From Streptococcus sp. oral taxon 431 (lineage in GTDB: Bacteria; Bacillota; Bacilli; Lactobacillales; Streptococcaceae): a stretch of 64,000 nucleotides of DNA. A model generated the notes under the pieces. That model was not told where the DNA came from, ran no database searches, and was given only the letters and a program-made list of their open reading frames with translations. The DNA is taken from positions 1,124,001 to 1,188,000 of the forward strand of contig NZ_CP014264.1 in NCBI RefSeq assembly GCF_001553685.1, in the 5' to 3' direction. Shown one piece after another: positions 18,913-27,852 of this stretch. Numbering within the stretch: position 1 is the stretch's first letter; each line of letters begins with the position of its first letter. The position numbers and the translations under genes are program-made.

Positions 18913-19239
18913 ATGAACTTTATGAAACAGTATTTCGAGAATACAAATAAAAGAGGAATCGATCAACGTGACTTAGGGATTGATGCATATGCTTATGATT
19001 ATTCAGTAATCCCAGACTTACTTGATAATCTCAAAGCCAATAATCAAATTATACTAGGTGGGGATGTTTTTTGCTACAAGAATGGCCAATTGACACATAC
19101 TTATGATAATTGGTATTACGAAAAACAAGATCCAACTATTGATAGCAGGAAATCCATTTTCCAAACAGAAAAGTATATCAGCAACTATGTAAAAAATCAT
19201 GGTGAACACTATTATTTTTCAATCGTTTTAGACAATTAG
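18913..19239 (+). CDS. Small immunity-like protein (possibly Imm40 type)
   Basis: This 108-aa soluble acidic protein, with the core LLDNLKANNQIILGGDVF followed by DNWYYE, resembles polymorphic-toxin immunity proteins of the Imm40 kind, judged from memory of the family. It follows the lytB terminator, and no toxin gene is adjacent, so it would be an orphan immunity gene. No strong ribosome site is seen, only GAAACTTGAAAA before the ATG. The family assignment is tentative. Confidence 0.6.
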   Translation: MNFMKQYFENTNKRGIDQRDLGIDAYAYDYSVIPDLLDNLKANNQIILGGDVFCYKNGQLTHTYDNWYYEKQDPTIDSRKSIFQTEKYISNYVKNHGEHYYFSIVLDN

Positions 19240-19422
19240 AAATTTCATTTGTGACTGATTTACTTAGAAAACATTTTACAATCGGCATTGAATCAAGCGT
19301 CAAATACGAGAAATCATGTTATAATAAAAGATAGTGATTTATTTTAGAAAAAGGATTTGTATTTAATTTTTGAAACTGGAAAAATAGATACAAATCCAAT
19401 AAGAGAAAGGAATTATACTCTC

Positions 19423-20274
19423 ATGGCAACTATTCAATGGTTTCCTGGACATATGTCCAAGGCGCGTCGTCAGGTTCAGGAAAATTTAAAATTCGTTGAT
19501 TTTGTGACAGTTTTAGTAGATGCACGTTTGCCCTTGTCAAGTCAAAATCCGATGCTGACGAAAATCATCGGAGATAAACCAAGACTATTGATTTTGAACA
19601 AGGCAGACCTAGCAGACCCAGCATTAACAAAAGAATGGCGTCAGCATTTTGAATCACAAGGCATTCAAACACTGGCAATCAATTCTAAAGAGCAAATTAC
19701 GGTAAAAGTCGTAACGGACGCTGCTAAGAAACTCATGGCAGATAAGATAGCTCGTCAAAAGGAACGTGGGATTCAAATCGAAACCTTACGTACCATGATA
19801 ATCGGGATTCCAAACGCTGGTAAATCGACGCTAATGAACCGTTTGGCTGGTAAGAAAATTGCTGTAGTTGGTAACAAGCCAGGTGTGACCAAAGGCCAAC
19901 AATGGCTCAAAACAAATAAGGATTTGGAAATCTTGGATACTCCAGGGATTCTCTGGCCAAAATTTGAAGATGAAACTGTTGCTCTTAAACTTGCTCTTAC
20001 AGGAGCGATCAAGGATCAGTTGCTTCCAATGGATGAAGTGACGATTTTCGGACTCAATTACTTTAAAACACATTACCCTGAAAAGCTTCAAGAACGTTTT
20101 AAACAAATGAATCTGGACGATGAAGCTCCTGAAATTATCATGGACATGACTCGTATCCTTGGTTTCCGTGATGATTATGATCGCTTTTACAATCTCTTCG
20201 TCAAAGAAGTTCGTGATGGAAAACTAGGCAATTATACATTAGATACATTGGAAGACCTCAATGGCAACGATTAA
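19423..20274 (+). CDS. rbgA: Ribosome biogenesis GTPase RbgA (YlqF)
   Basis: This 283-aa circularly permuted GTPase has G4 (NKADLAD) before G1 (GIPNAGKST) and G3 (DTPGILWP). It is needed for late assembly of the 50S subunit. I start it at [11 protein letters not shown] because family members begin there and AGAAAGGA lies upstream; an in-frame ATG at 19357 would add 22 residues not found in the family. A TATAAT lies at 19320. Its 3' end overlaps rnhB by 14 nt, as in other streptococci. Confidence 0.95.
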   Translation: MATIQWFPGHMSKARRQVQENLKFVDFVTVLVDARLPLSSQNPMLTKIIGDKPRLLILNKADLADPALTKEWRQHFESQGIQTLAINSKEQITVKVVTDAAKKLMADKIARQKERGIQIETLRTMIIGIPNAGKSTLMNRLAGKKIAVVGNKPGVTKGQQWLKTNKDLEILDTPGILWPKFEDETVALKLALTGAIKDQLLPMDEVTIFGLNYFKTHYPEKLQERFKQMNLDDEAPEIIMDMTRILGFRDDYDRFYNLFVKEVRDGKLGNYTLDTLEDLNGND

Positions 20275-21040
20275 AGAAATAAAAGAAGAATTAGCAAATA
20301 TAACCGAACTTAATAGTCCTCTGTTTAAGGAATTTGAAACAGATTCTCGTTCAGGTGTCCAAAAAGAAATTGAAAAGCGCAAAAAAGCTATTCAAGCTGA
20401 AATTGATGAAAATCTGCGCTTAGAAGGCATGTTATCTTATGAAAAAGAGCTTTACGAGAATGGAATAAGCTTCATTGCAGGTGTAGATGAGGTTGGACGT
20501 GGTCCGCTAGCTGGTCCAGTGGTGGCTGCTGCAGTGATTTTACCTCAAAATTGTAAAATTAAAGGTTTAAATGACAGTAAAAAAATTCCTAAGAAAAAAC
20601 ACGAGGAGATTTTTCAGGCTGTCAAAGAGAATGCCCTAGCAATCGGTATTGGGATTATGGACAATCATGTCATTGACCAAGTCAATATCTACGAAGCGAC
20701 GAAACTAGCCATGAGGGAAGCTATTTATCAGCTTGAGCCTCAACCAGAGCACCTCTTGATTGATGCTATGAAGTTGGACTTGCCGATTTCTCAGACATCC
20801 ATCATAAGAGGGGATGCGAACTCCTTATCTATTGCAGCAGCATCGATTATAGCTAAAGTTACCAGAGATAAGATCATGGCTAACTATGACGAAGAATTTC
20901 CAGGCTATGATTTTGCTCAAAATGCTGGCTATGGAACTGCTAAGCATCTAGAAGGAATTGAAAAGCACGGTGTCACACCTATTCATCGCACCAGTTTTGA
21001 ACCGATTAAAACGATCGTTTCAGAAACTAGTAAAAAATAA
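20261..21040 (+). CDS. rnhB: Ribonuclease HII
   Basis: This 259-aa enzyme removes ribonucleotides from DNA-RNA hybrids. The catalytic site is visible as [15 protein letters not shown] (Asp-Glu pair, about residues 75-89), with Asp in LLIDAMKL, and SIIAKVTRD further on. The N-terminal 70-residue helical extension is normal for the Gram-positive RNase HII. It starts within the rbgA gene, and the ClC gene follows after 15 nt, which indicates one transcript. Confidence 0.96.
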   Translation: MATIKEIKEELANITELNSPLFKEFETDSRSGVQKEIEKRKKAIQAEIDENLRLEGMLSYEKELYENGISFIAGVDEVGRGPLAGPVVAAAVILPQNCKIKGLNDSKKIPKKKHEEIFQAVKENALAIGIGIMDNHVIDQVNIYEATKLAMREAIYQLEPQPEHLLIDAMKLDLPISQTSIIRGDANSLSIAAASIIAKVTRDKIMANYDEEFPGYDFAQNAGYGTAKHLEGIEKHGVTPIHRTSFEPIKTIVSETSKK

Positions 21041-21055
21041 TTAAAGGAGAGAATT

Positions 21056-22606
21056 ATGGAGGAACAATCGGAAATACTTAGTTCCAAGAAAGAATTTGCC
21101 TTCGCGTCCAGTACGATCTTAGCTCAAGTAGGGCGAGGTATTATTGTCGGATTAGTCGTAGGACTTATTGTAGGATCATTTCGATTTTTGATCGAAAAAG
21201 GCTTTCATATCGTTCAAGGATTTTATCAAGACCAAGAGAATCTGATACGGAATCTATTGATCATTTTATTGTTTTATATCCTCATTTGCTTACTTAGTGC
21301 CAAATTAACACGTTCAGAAAAAGATATCAAAGGTTCTGGTATTCCTCAAGTTGAAGCGGAGTTAAAAGGTCTCATGTCTCTCAACTGGTGGAGTGTCCTC
21401 TGGAAGAAATACATTCTAGGTATCTTGGCCATTGCGAGTGGGCTCATGCTCGGTCGTGAAGGTCCCAGTATTCAGCTAGGTGCCGCTGGAGGAAAAGGAA
21501 TTGCTAAATGGCTCAAGTCTAGCCCTGTTGAGGAGCGTTCTTTGATTGCTAGCGGAGCTGCTGCTGGACTTGCTGCAGCTTTTAATGCACCTATTGCAGG
21601 ACTCCTATTTGTAGTAGAAGAAGTCTACCATCATTTTTCACGATTTTTCTGGGTTTCTACCTTGGCTGCTAGTCTAGTAGCAAACTTCATTTCTCTTCTT
21701 ATCTTTGGCTTAACACCTGTACTTGATATGCCGGACAATATCCCTCTCATGAACTTGAGCCAATATTGGATTTATCTGGTGATGGGAATTTTTCTAGGAC
21801 TCTCAGGTTTTCTCTATGAAAAAGCCGTTCTGAATGTCGGAAAAGTATATGATTGGATTGGGAAAAAGGTTCACATTGACAAAGCTTATCATCCAATTTT
21901 TGCTTTTATCCTGATTATTCCTGTGGGAATATTCCTACCTCAAATACTTGGTGGGGGCAATCAGGTTGTCTTATCCTTAACAGAACAAGATCATAGTTTC
22001 CAAATTCTCTTAGTTTACTTCATCATTCGTTTTATCTGGAGTATGATTAGTTACGGAAGTGGACTACCAGGTGGTATTTTCTTACCAATTTTAGCTTTAG
22101 GATCCTTACTTGGAGCTCTGGTCGGTGTTATTTGTGTCAATCTTGGCCTTGTTACCCAGCAGCAATTTCCTATCTTTGTGATTCTTGGAATGAGTGGGTA
22201 TTTTGGGGCCATCTCAAAAGCACCTTTGACAGCTATGATTCTTGTGACTGAGATGGTCGGTGATATCCGCAATCTCATGCCTTTAGGGATGGTGACCCTA
22301 GTTGCCTATATTGTTATGGATCTGCTTAAAGGGGCGCCAGTCTATGAAGCCATGCTGGAGAAAATGTTACCAGAAACCGCAAGTGACGATGGTGAAGTCA
22401 CTCTTATTGAAATCCCAGTTTCTGATAAGATAGCTGGTAAGCAAGTACATGAACTCAATTTACCTCATAACGTACTCATCACAACCCAAGTACATAATGG
22501 GAAAAGTAAGACAGTTAATGGATCTACAAGGATGTATCTAGGTGATATGATTCATCTCGTAATTCCAAAAAGTGAAATTGGAAAAGTGAAAGATTTGTTG
22601 TTGTAG
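21056..22606 (+). CDS. ClC-family chloride channel/antiporter with RCK_C-like tail
   Basis: This 516-aa protein has about ten membrane helices. All three ClC selectivity motifs are present: GSGIPQVE, GREGPSIQLGA (with the gating Glu) and GLPGGIFLPILALG. The retained gating Glu is typical of H+/Cl- exchangers. Residues 440-516 form a soluble TrkA-C-like domain. It is the last gene of rbgA-rnhB-clc, with AAAGGAGAG before the start. A small hairpin follows the stop by 13 nt, and the accessory island begins about 220 bp downstream. Confidence 0.93.
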   Translation: MEEQSEILSSKKEFAFASSTILAQVGRGIIVGLVVGLIVGSFRFLIEKGFHIVQGFYQDQENLIRNLLIILLFYILICLLSAKLTRSEKDIKGSGIPQVEAELKGLMSLNWWSVLWKKYILGILAIASGLMLGREGPSIQLGAAGGKGIAKWLKSSPVEERSLIASGAAAGLAAAFNAPIAGLLFVVEEVYHHFSRFFWVSTLAASLVANFISLLIFGLTPVLDMPDNIPLMNLSQYWIYLVMGIFLGLSGFLYEKAVLNVGKVYDWIGKKVHIDKAYHPIFAFILIIPVGIFLPQILGGGNQVVLSLTEQDHSFQILLVYFIIRFIWSMISYGSGLPGGIFLPILALGSLLGALVGVICVNLGLVTQQQFPIFVILGMSGYFGAISKAPLTAMILVTEMVGDIRNLMPLGMVTLVAYIVMDLLKGAPVYEAMLEKMLPETASDDGEVTLIEIPVSDKIAGKQVHELNLPHNVLITTQVHNGKSKTVNGSTRMYLGDMIHLVIPKSEIGKVKDLLL

Positions 22607-22619
22607 GATTGTTTTTTTT

Positions 22620-22637
22620 ACATAACTTATGTTATGT
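22620..22637. repeat. ACATAAY-N4-RTTATGT hairpin, copy 1
   Basis: ACATAAC-TTAT-GTTATGT starts 13 nt after the ClC stop. Two more copies lie 1-4 nt after the stops of xerS (49213) and acoB (54077). Confidence 0.6.
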
Positions 22638-22695
22638 CTCGTATATAGTTTGTCTAAAATTAGTAATTAAAAAGATAGACCGTGTCATATGAATC

Positions 22696-22732
22696 AAAAC
22701 TCGATTCCTAAATAATGGTATCGAGTTTTTAT
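22696..22732 (+). terminator. Terminator of the rbgA-rnhB-clc operon
   Basis: AAAACTCGAT (22696-22705) pairs with ATCGAGTTTT (22720-22729), then T-rich sequence. The remaining bases up to 22826 hold nothing recognisable. Confidence 0.85.
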
Positions 22733-22826
22733 ATTTTATTCTAATGAACTGTAGAAGCTTTAGAAATTTTTTAAGTCAATAAATTAATGATCAATAATTC
22801 ACTTAGCGAATCTAGTCGTTTTTTAG

Positions 22827-23061
22827 AAAACTAAAAGTTTATGTACAATTGACTTAACGTGAGCTAAACTATTGATACAACTGAATTAGAAGCATAAAGT
22901 ACATTCTTTAAGGAGTGTACTTTATTTTTATTTTGTACATTATTTTGAAGTGTTATTTTGTATTTTTTCTAGTTCATAACATCATCTGATTTAAGGAATT
23001 GATTTGTACATTTTTACTCTAATAGGTGCAGAAGAAGTAGTGGTTCAATTGTACATTTTTT
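22827..23061 (+). repeat. Left-end repeat L1
   Basis: It begins AAAACTAAAAGTTTATGTAC and carries six GTACA/TGTAC motifs spaced along about 230 bp. It is near-identical to L2 at 25897-26132 (about a dozen mismatches and one indel by eye). The GTACA repeats could be arm-binding sites for the island recombinases. Confidence 0.8.
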
Positions 23062-23114
23062 GCTACTCATTTAAGGTCTTATTGATAGTAAGATATAGAT
23101 TTTTACTCGTGGTG

Positions 23115-23760
23115 CTAGTTAATCTCAAAGTATCTCAGATTATAAGTCAGTACAATTTGCTCCATTCTCAACTGCAATCCTGTTAAGCCTCTAGCTAGTG
23201 TTTGTTCGACATCAAAAAAAGCACAAAGTTCTGAAAATCGAGTTTCAATAGTCCGTCTCATAGCCATTAGTTTCCAATGATTATGTTGTTTAGCTCTTGC
23301 CATATTTTGACGTAAAGGCGTCCAAAGATGAGATGGTAACCTTTCTGTTTCAACTGTTCTCTGAGTTCATAGCTAAGATAAGCTAAATCAGCTAAAACAT
23401 AGGGTTGAGAACAATTTTCTAGTAAGTCATCAATTGCCCTAATATCATGTACTGAGGCAGGCGTTACAACATAATTCAGAATATAGCCTGATAGGGTGAC
23501 CAGCATATGTACTTTGAATCCATAGACCCAAAGGTGCTTAGAGGAATTGTAACCAATGTCGGCTAGTTCATTAAAAACATGTGCACTATGGTTACGGACT
23601 GGTTGACAAAGTGATAAGGGGAAACTATCTATGATGACAATGTTATTGGGAGAAATTTGAGTATTTATGGCTTGCCGAATAATTTGGACTAACCAAATCA
23701 ACTGCCTTGACCATCGATTAAACCGACTTCTTTTAAGGAGACACCCACAAGGATTCTTGT
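23115..23760 (-). pseudogene. IS982-family transposase relic
   Basis: Residues matching an IS982-type DDE transposase are readable on the minus strand: LLKRSRFNRW, IIDSFPLSLCQPVRNH (first Asp), PYVLADLAYLS (second Asp), then in another frame RRTIETRFSELCAFFDVEQ (the Glu) to the natural C terminus. The frame breaks at a 5-bp tandem duplication, AGATG-AGATG at 23326-23335. The N-terminal third is missing; beyond about 23760 the sequence is unrelated. The copy is dead. No terminal inverted repeats were identified. Confidence 0.85.
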
Positions 23761-23779
23761 TTAGAAGCACCGAATCAAT

Positions 23780-23855
23780 CAAGAAGGAGCATCCTGAGGT
23801 TCCGGCATTTGAAGAATATGATGAGCTGCTTGCAGAAATTAAAAAAAACCTATAA
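23780..23855 (+). pseudogene. C-terminal tail of an unidentified gene
   Basis: A short open frame on the plus strand ends KKEHPEVPAFEEYDELLAEIKK, NL, stop. It is followed by a good terminator at 23890, which suggests a real gene whose body was replaced by the IS982 relic. The family is not recognised. Confidence 0.35.
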
Positions 23856-23889
23856 TAAGGCATGAGATGACCCTCAAAGTCAGACTTTT

Positions 23890-23918
23890 ATCCCAGTGTT
23901 TTTCGCTGGGATTTTTTA
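23890..23918 (+). terminator. Intrinsic terminator of a lost plus-strand gene
   Basis: ATCCCAG (23890-23896) and CTGGGAT (23906-23912), then TTTTT. Confidence 0.7.
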
Positions 23919-23922
23919 ATTG

Positions 23923-24249
23923 CTATAATACCTTGTGCAAAATAGTCGTATATATCAAAATCAGAGTCACGTTACCTACTATTAGGCCGAAAGTCGCAAG
24001 TATTGTCTTTGATGTACCTGGCTTAAAATCTGCGCTAATTGAATATGGCCAAAAGCATATCATTGGGAAAACGGCTATTAACACGCATACATAGGTAGGA
24101 AAGTTTGTCCAAAGAAAGCGTGTCGTCTCTAACCAGTGCCCCCATGAAGGTATCATTATTTTGGTTATAGTGAAAAGTATGCATATAAGGTGGATCACTA
24201 GAAGATAAATAGCATACTTTGGCTTACTTAGTACTTTTTTCTTTTTCAT
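23923..24249 (-). CDS. Small membrane protein, unknown
   Basis: This 108-aa protein has three hydrophobic segments (residues 12-33, 50-70, 84-106) and a strongly basic N terminus (MKKKKVLSKPK). There is no recognisable family. It lies 27 nt downstream of the 337-aa membrane protein on the same strand, so the pair is likely co-transcribed. Confidence 0.6.
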   Translation of the reverse strand: MKKKKVLSKPKYAIYLLVIHLICILFTITKIMIPSWGHWLETTRFLWTNFPTYVCVLIAVFPMICFWPYSISADFKPGTSKTILATFGLIVGNVTLILIYTTILHKVL

Positions 24250-24276
24250 TTTGCCTAATTATCCCTGCAAATTCTT

Positions 24277-25290
24277 CTATCGCTCTGCTGCAATATTAGA
24301 ACTAAAATTAAAATTAACTATATCATTATTCGAATCAAGGTCTAAATTCATAAAATAATGATTCCAAAAGATTTCATTGTTACCTGCTCCCCACTGCACG
24401 CCATAATGACCCAAATATTCATCTCTTGGCTCGCTTGGAGTCAGCCATATTTTTTTCCCAAATACTTTCGTGAACTCGTTTTCGTCAAGCTTCTTTAGCA
24501 AATCTATACCATCTATATTATATGAAATTCCATATTTTGTGGCAACAGCTGTGCACTCAGAATCGAAGCAAACCTGCGTAACTACACAGTCCTTCAGCTC
24601 CGTACTCTTCCTCTTATCTCCGTAAATACCTATACATCCGAGAACTACATTCTTCTTTACAAGAAGATAGGTAGATCGCGTAATTGCTGAGTCATATGAC
24701 TTAAAGCCGTTTGGTATGCTAACCCCAGCTCCTTGGTATTTAGTATAGCTTCCCGTTGTCAAAAGCTCGTTATAATTAGGATAATCATGTCTACCATTTG
24801 ACACATAAATTTCAAACCCCTTGTCTATCAAATCCGAAATCTTAGTCTCTGTAAGATGAATTTCAGTTTCGTCAATTTTAAGTGGAGGTGCGTTATCAGG
24901 TAGACCTATAATTATATATACAAACATCAAAAACACGAATACCATAAGCACTGCAACGATACCTATCCAAGATTTCCCGGTTCTCCTTCGTGCATTGAAA
25001 AGCGACATTATAGAAGGCGTGATAATAGCAGCACCAATTGGTGCCGCCCCATGACGGAACATGCTCATGACCCTAAAGGCAATTACAGCGCTAATTAGTA
25101 TTAAAACTATGTGCACTGCATACTCTCCTACGCTTAGCTTACTCGTCCTAGTCTGATTATTGGCTGGGGCATCGTACACTGGAACACCGTTCTCAAAGGT
25201 GTTCTTCATTCTAAAACGCAGCCAAATCAATATTCCAATAAACACAATTGCCAAGAACACTAGCATTCCGATAAAAACTAATTTTTCCAT
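24277..25290 (-). CDS. Membrane protein with large C-terminal soluble domain, unknown
   Basis: This 337-aa protein has an N-terminal helix (residues 4-25), two more around 56-95, and a fourth at about 112-132. A roughly 200-residue soluble domain follows with no motif I know. Its base use is richer in C and in varied codons than the A/T-heavy neighbours, which suggests separate acquisition. It pairs with the 108-aa membrane protein downstream. The two are the only intact genes of island unit 1; a defence or surface role is possible but unsupported. Confidence 0.65.
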   Translation of the reverse strand: MEKLVFIGMLVFLAIVFIGILIWLRFRMKNTFENGVPVYDAPANNQTRTSKLSVGEYAVHIVLILISAVIAFRVMSMFRHGAAPIGAAIITPSIMSLFNARRRTGKSWIGIVAVLMVFVFLMFVYIIIGLPDNAPPLKIDETEIHLTETKISDLIDKGFEIYVSNGRHDYPNYNELLTTGSYTKYQGAGVSIPNGFKSYDSAITRSTYLLVKKNVVLGCIGIYGDKRKSTELKDCVVTQVCFDSECTAVATKYGISYNIDGIDLLKKLDENEFTKVFGKKIWLTPSEPRDEYLGHYGVQWGAGNNEIFWNHYFMNLDLDSNNDIVNFNFSSNIAAER

Positions 25291-25765
25291 CTGTAACCTT
25301 TTCTCAGACCTAATTATCGTCCATCAAAATTCATATCTAGTCTACCACATTTTGAAATTGTTTTACAATATTTACATACTTGTGCACGAATCAAAAATGT
25401 ATACAAGCTTTTCAGAGTATTTATTCTTTACACCTCTTTTCCGCTATGTTAAAATTGTATTAAGTTTAATACTTGTTTTATTCTAAACGTGCGCATCATT
25501 TTAGCGCAAAAAACAAATTTAATTCCGTTGTTTGAGTGGGATTATTTAAATAACCTTCTAATAGCAAGTCCAACTGAAATCACAGAGTTGAGTAATATGT
25601 CTGTCTGTATAGTGGATATGCTAGGAAAAACCAGATCATCGTTATAAAATTTAAGTTAAAGAAAGACTGACATACAGAAAGCGAAATGAAAAGGCATGTT
25701 CGATTTGCAAAGGTTTAAGAAGAAAACAGGAGCATTTTGTTAGATTAAAGATGTAATAGAATATT
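25291..25765. other. Gene-free stretch
   Basis: No convincing ORF, RNA gene or terminator. The segment is very A/T-rich and ends where repeat R1 begins. It may hold the divergent promoter for the 337-aa protein gene. Confidence 0.5.
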
Positions 25766-25864
25766 AAAATCAAACAAGCTAAAAACACTCTAAAGATCAT
25801 TAAATTTATATTAAAGTGTTTTTTATTGTCAAAATGTACATTTGAAAAATTTTTAGTTTTTTTT
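25766..25864 (+). repeat. Right-end repeat R1
   Basis: It starts AAAATCAAACAAGCTAAAAA and ends AAAATTTTTAGTTTTTTTTG. The same roughly 98 bp recur as R4 at 40036-40133. Its outer tip (TTTTTAGTTTT) is the inverted form of the L-end tip (AAAACTAAAA). L2 begins about 32 bp further on. Confidence 0.75.
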
Positions 25865-25896
25865 GGTTATATTTATAGTTAGTTAGGCAAGCCCAA

Positions 25897-26132
25897 AAAA
25901 CTAAAAGTTTATGTACAATTGACTTAACTAGAGCTAAACCATTGATACAACTGAATTAGAAGCATAAAGTACATTCTTTAAAAAGTGTACTTTATTTTTA
26001 TTTTGTACATTATTCTGGAGTGGTATTTTGTATGTTTTCTAGTTCATAACATCATCTGATTTAAGGGATTATTTTGTACATTTTTTACTCTAATAAGTGC
26101 AGAAGAAGTGGTGGTTCAATTGTACATTTTTT
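25897..26132 (+). repeat. Left-end repeat L2
   Basis: This is the near-identical copy of L1, starting AAAACTAAAAGTTTATGTAC and containing the same series of GTACA motifs. Similarity continues weakly to about 26180 (AAGATATAGATTTTTA). Confidence 0.8.
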
Positions 26133-26186
26133 TAAAACTTATTTATGTTCCTACTTAACACAAGATATAGATTTTTATTTTGTTGA

Positions 26187-26195
26187 TGGTATAAT
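26187..26195 (+). promoter_or_regulatory. Extended -10 promoter for the DUF5677 gene
   Basis: TGG-TATAAT matches an extended -10 (TGnTATAAT). It lies right after the L2 repeat, 123 bp before the start codon, so part of this unit's left end may double as promoter DNA. Confidence 0.5.
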
Positions 26196-26318
26196 TAATG
26201 ATAGATGATGCGCTATTTCTAAACGTAAAATACAAGATTTTCTAATTTATTTTCTTTTAGACTAGAAGATTATTGCAATAAATACTATGTATAAACTATT
26301 AAAAAGGTAGGAGCTATA

Positions 26319-27326
26319 ATGGCCGATAAATTTGGACAGTTTTTTAAAGATACACTAAAAGAAATTCTCGTAGAACATGTAAAAGAATTAAAAAATCAAT
26401 CTGAAATTGATAAATTTTATGAAAAATATGAAAAGGCTGATTTTTCAGGATTATATCTAGAAATGATTAATGACACTTCAAATCAAATGGTAAGAGATGC
26501 TAAGATGATAATGCATGAGAATACGTTACTGTTTAGAGGAGAGGAAACAGAAATAATTGCAAGAATAGAGCAAAAGTGGTCTAATGCGTTTGCTACATCT
26601 GAGACCATGTATATGATGGTTCTTGAATCTGTAAAAGATTATTCTGATTATGTAAATAAAATTGATAACAAGGAGAGAGAAAAATCTATTCATAAATACA
26701 CAGCCTTAAAATACATACACGGAAGAGGTCTACAACAATTTTTAGAGATAATCACTTTAATGAAAAATGGATTTGCTGATGGTGCGTATTCTAGATGGCG
26801 TTCACTTTACGAATTAAATATTATTGCGTCGTTTATTTCAGAATATGGAGAGGAAGTTGCTGAAGCTTATATTTCATCACATAATACAGAAGATCGTTAT
26901 GAATGGGCAAGAGCTTGTGGTGAATTTAGTCCTAAAAAGAGATATATAAGTTTTGACGATATCAGAAAAAAATCCAATTTCCCATCAGAATTATGGCAAC
27001 AACCATATCGAATCTCTAATGAAGTCACACATGCATCATCACAAGGCACATTTAATCGATTAGGTCTAATGGACGGGGAAGAGAAAATAAGTGTAGGGCA
27101 TACTGATTATGGACTAACAATACCTGGTGAACACTCTGCTATAACAATAGCGCAACTTACGGGGTTGCTTTTGATGGTATATCCATCTGGTGATTCTATA
27201 ATAGCTGCAAAAATGCTAAATAAGTGGATTGATGTGGTAAGAGAGCAATATTTTAAAACACATGACTATATTTTTCCTGATGAACCCAAATTATGGAATA
27301 ATGAAAAAAATTTAAGTCTAAGATAG
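26319..27326 (+). CDS. DUF5677-like protein, possible HEPN-type helical domain
   Basis: This 335-aa soluble, mostly helical protein contains GFADGAYSRWRSLYELNIIA (residues about 150-169), characteristic of DUF5677, and then RISNEVTH, an R-x6-H spacing of the kind seen in HEPN ribonucleases. The N-terminal 90 residues are charged helices. A/T-rich codon use fits the island. GGTAGGAG lies before the ATG. HEPN proteins are frequent toxin or anti-phage effectors, so a defence role is plausible, but the catalytic reading of R/H is inference. Confidence 0.72.
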   Translation: MADKFGQFFKDTLKEILVEHVKELKNQSEIDKFYEKYEKADFSGLYLEMINDTSNQMVRDAKMIMHENTLLFRGEETEIIARIEQKWSNAFATSETMYMMVLESVKDYSDYVNKIDNKEREKSIHKYTALKYIHGRGLQQFLEIITLMKNGFADGAYSRWRSLYELNIIASFISEYGEEVAEAYISSHNTEDRYEWARACGEFSPKKRYISFDDIRKKSNFPSELWQQPYRISNEVTHASSQGTFNRLGLMDGEEKISVGHTDYGLTIPGEHSAITIAQLTGLLLMVYPSGDSIIAAKMLNKWIDVVREQYFKTHDYIFPDEPKLWNNEKNLSLR

Positions 27327-27449
27327 ATATTTGATAGAATAAAAAAGTACAAAAAATTAAAATTATTTTTATTAAAGACTCAGCAAAACACAATATATTG
27401 TTTTTTTTATTTGTATACATAAAGTTTTCATTGAAAATTACTACATGTT

Positions 27450-27556
27450 AAAACTAAAAAATTTTGTACTTTTCCCGAGACAGTGGATAAACCCTTGATA
27501 CAACTGAGTTTAAGGAGTAATGTAGACTATTTGAAAAATGTACTTTATTTTATTAT
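27450..27556 (+). repeat. Diverged left-end repeat L3
   Basis: AAAACTAAAAAATTTTGTAC starts a roughly 105-bp stretch alignable with L2 (shared TTGATACAACTGA and AATGTACTTTATTTT) but with many changes. It sits between the DUF5677 and DUF3800 genes and is read as an older element end. Confidence 0.5.
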
Positions 27557-27809
27557 GTAAAATTGAAAAAGCTAGAATAACGTTCATCGTGGTATCTATA
27601 TTGTAGTCCATTAGGAGATTTTTTAATGTATATTTTAGAAGAAAGTTTGGTGAAGTTGATGAAGAGCAAAAGTACATTTTTAGGTATAGAAAAACAGACA
27701 CCGAAGTAAGATGTCTGTTCTCCAATCTATTTTAGATTATTGTTCTTAAAAATACATACTAATTCTTGAAGAATAATCCTTTGTAAGTCTTAGTTTTACT
27801 GGGGGTTCG

Positions 27810-27818
27810 TGGTATAAT
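27810..27818 (+). promoter_or_regulatory. Extended -10 promoter of the DUF3800 operon
   Basis: TGG-TATAAT, 34 bp before the ATG at 27853. Transcription would begin near 27825. Confidence 0.6.
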
Positions 27819-27852
27819 AGAATTATTACTACAAAAATTAGGAGTTATTAAG

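Noticed and set aside
23867..24094. 75-codon plus-strand frame
   Set aside because: It is antisense to the 108-aa membrane protein, which has better start context and coherent helices.
25160..25486. 108-codon plus-strand frame
   Set aside because: It is mostly antisense to the start of the 337-aa membrane protein gene and continues into non-coding DNA.
27510..27725. 71-codon minus-strand frame
   Set aside because: It falls in the diverged L3 repeat, has low-complexity sequence, no ribosome site and no family resemblance.
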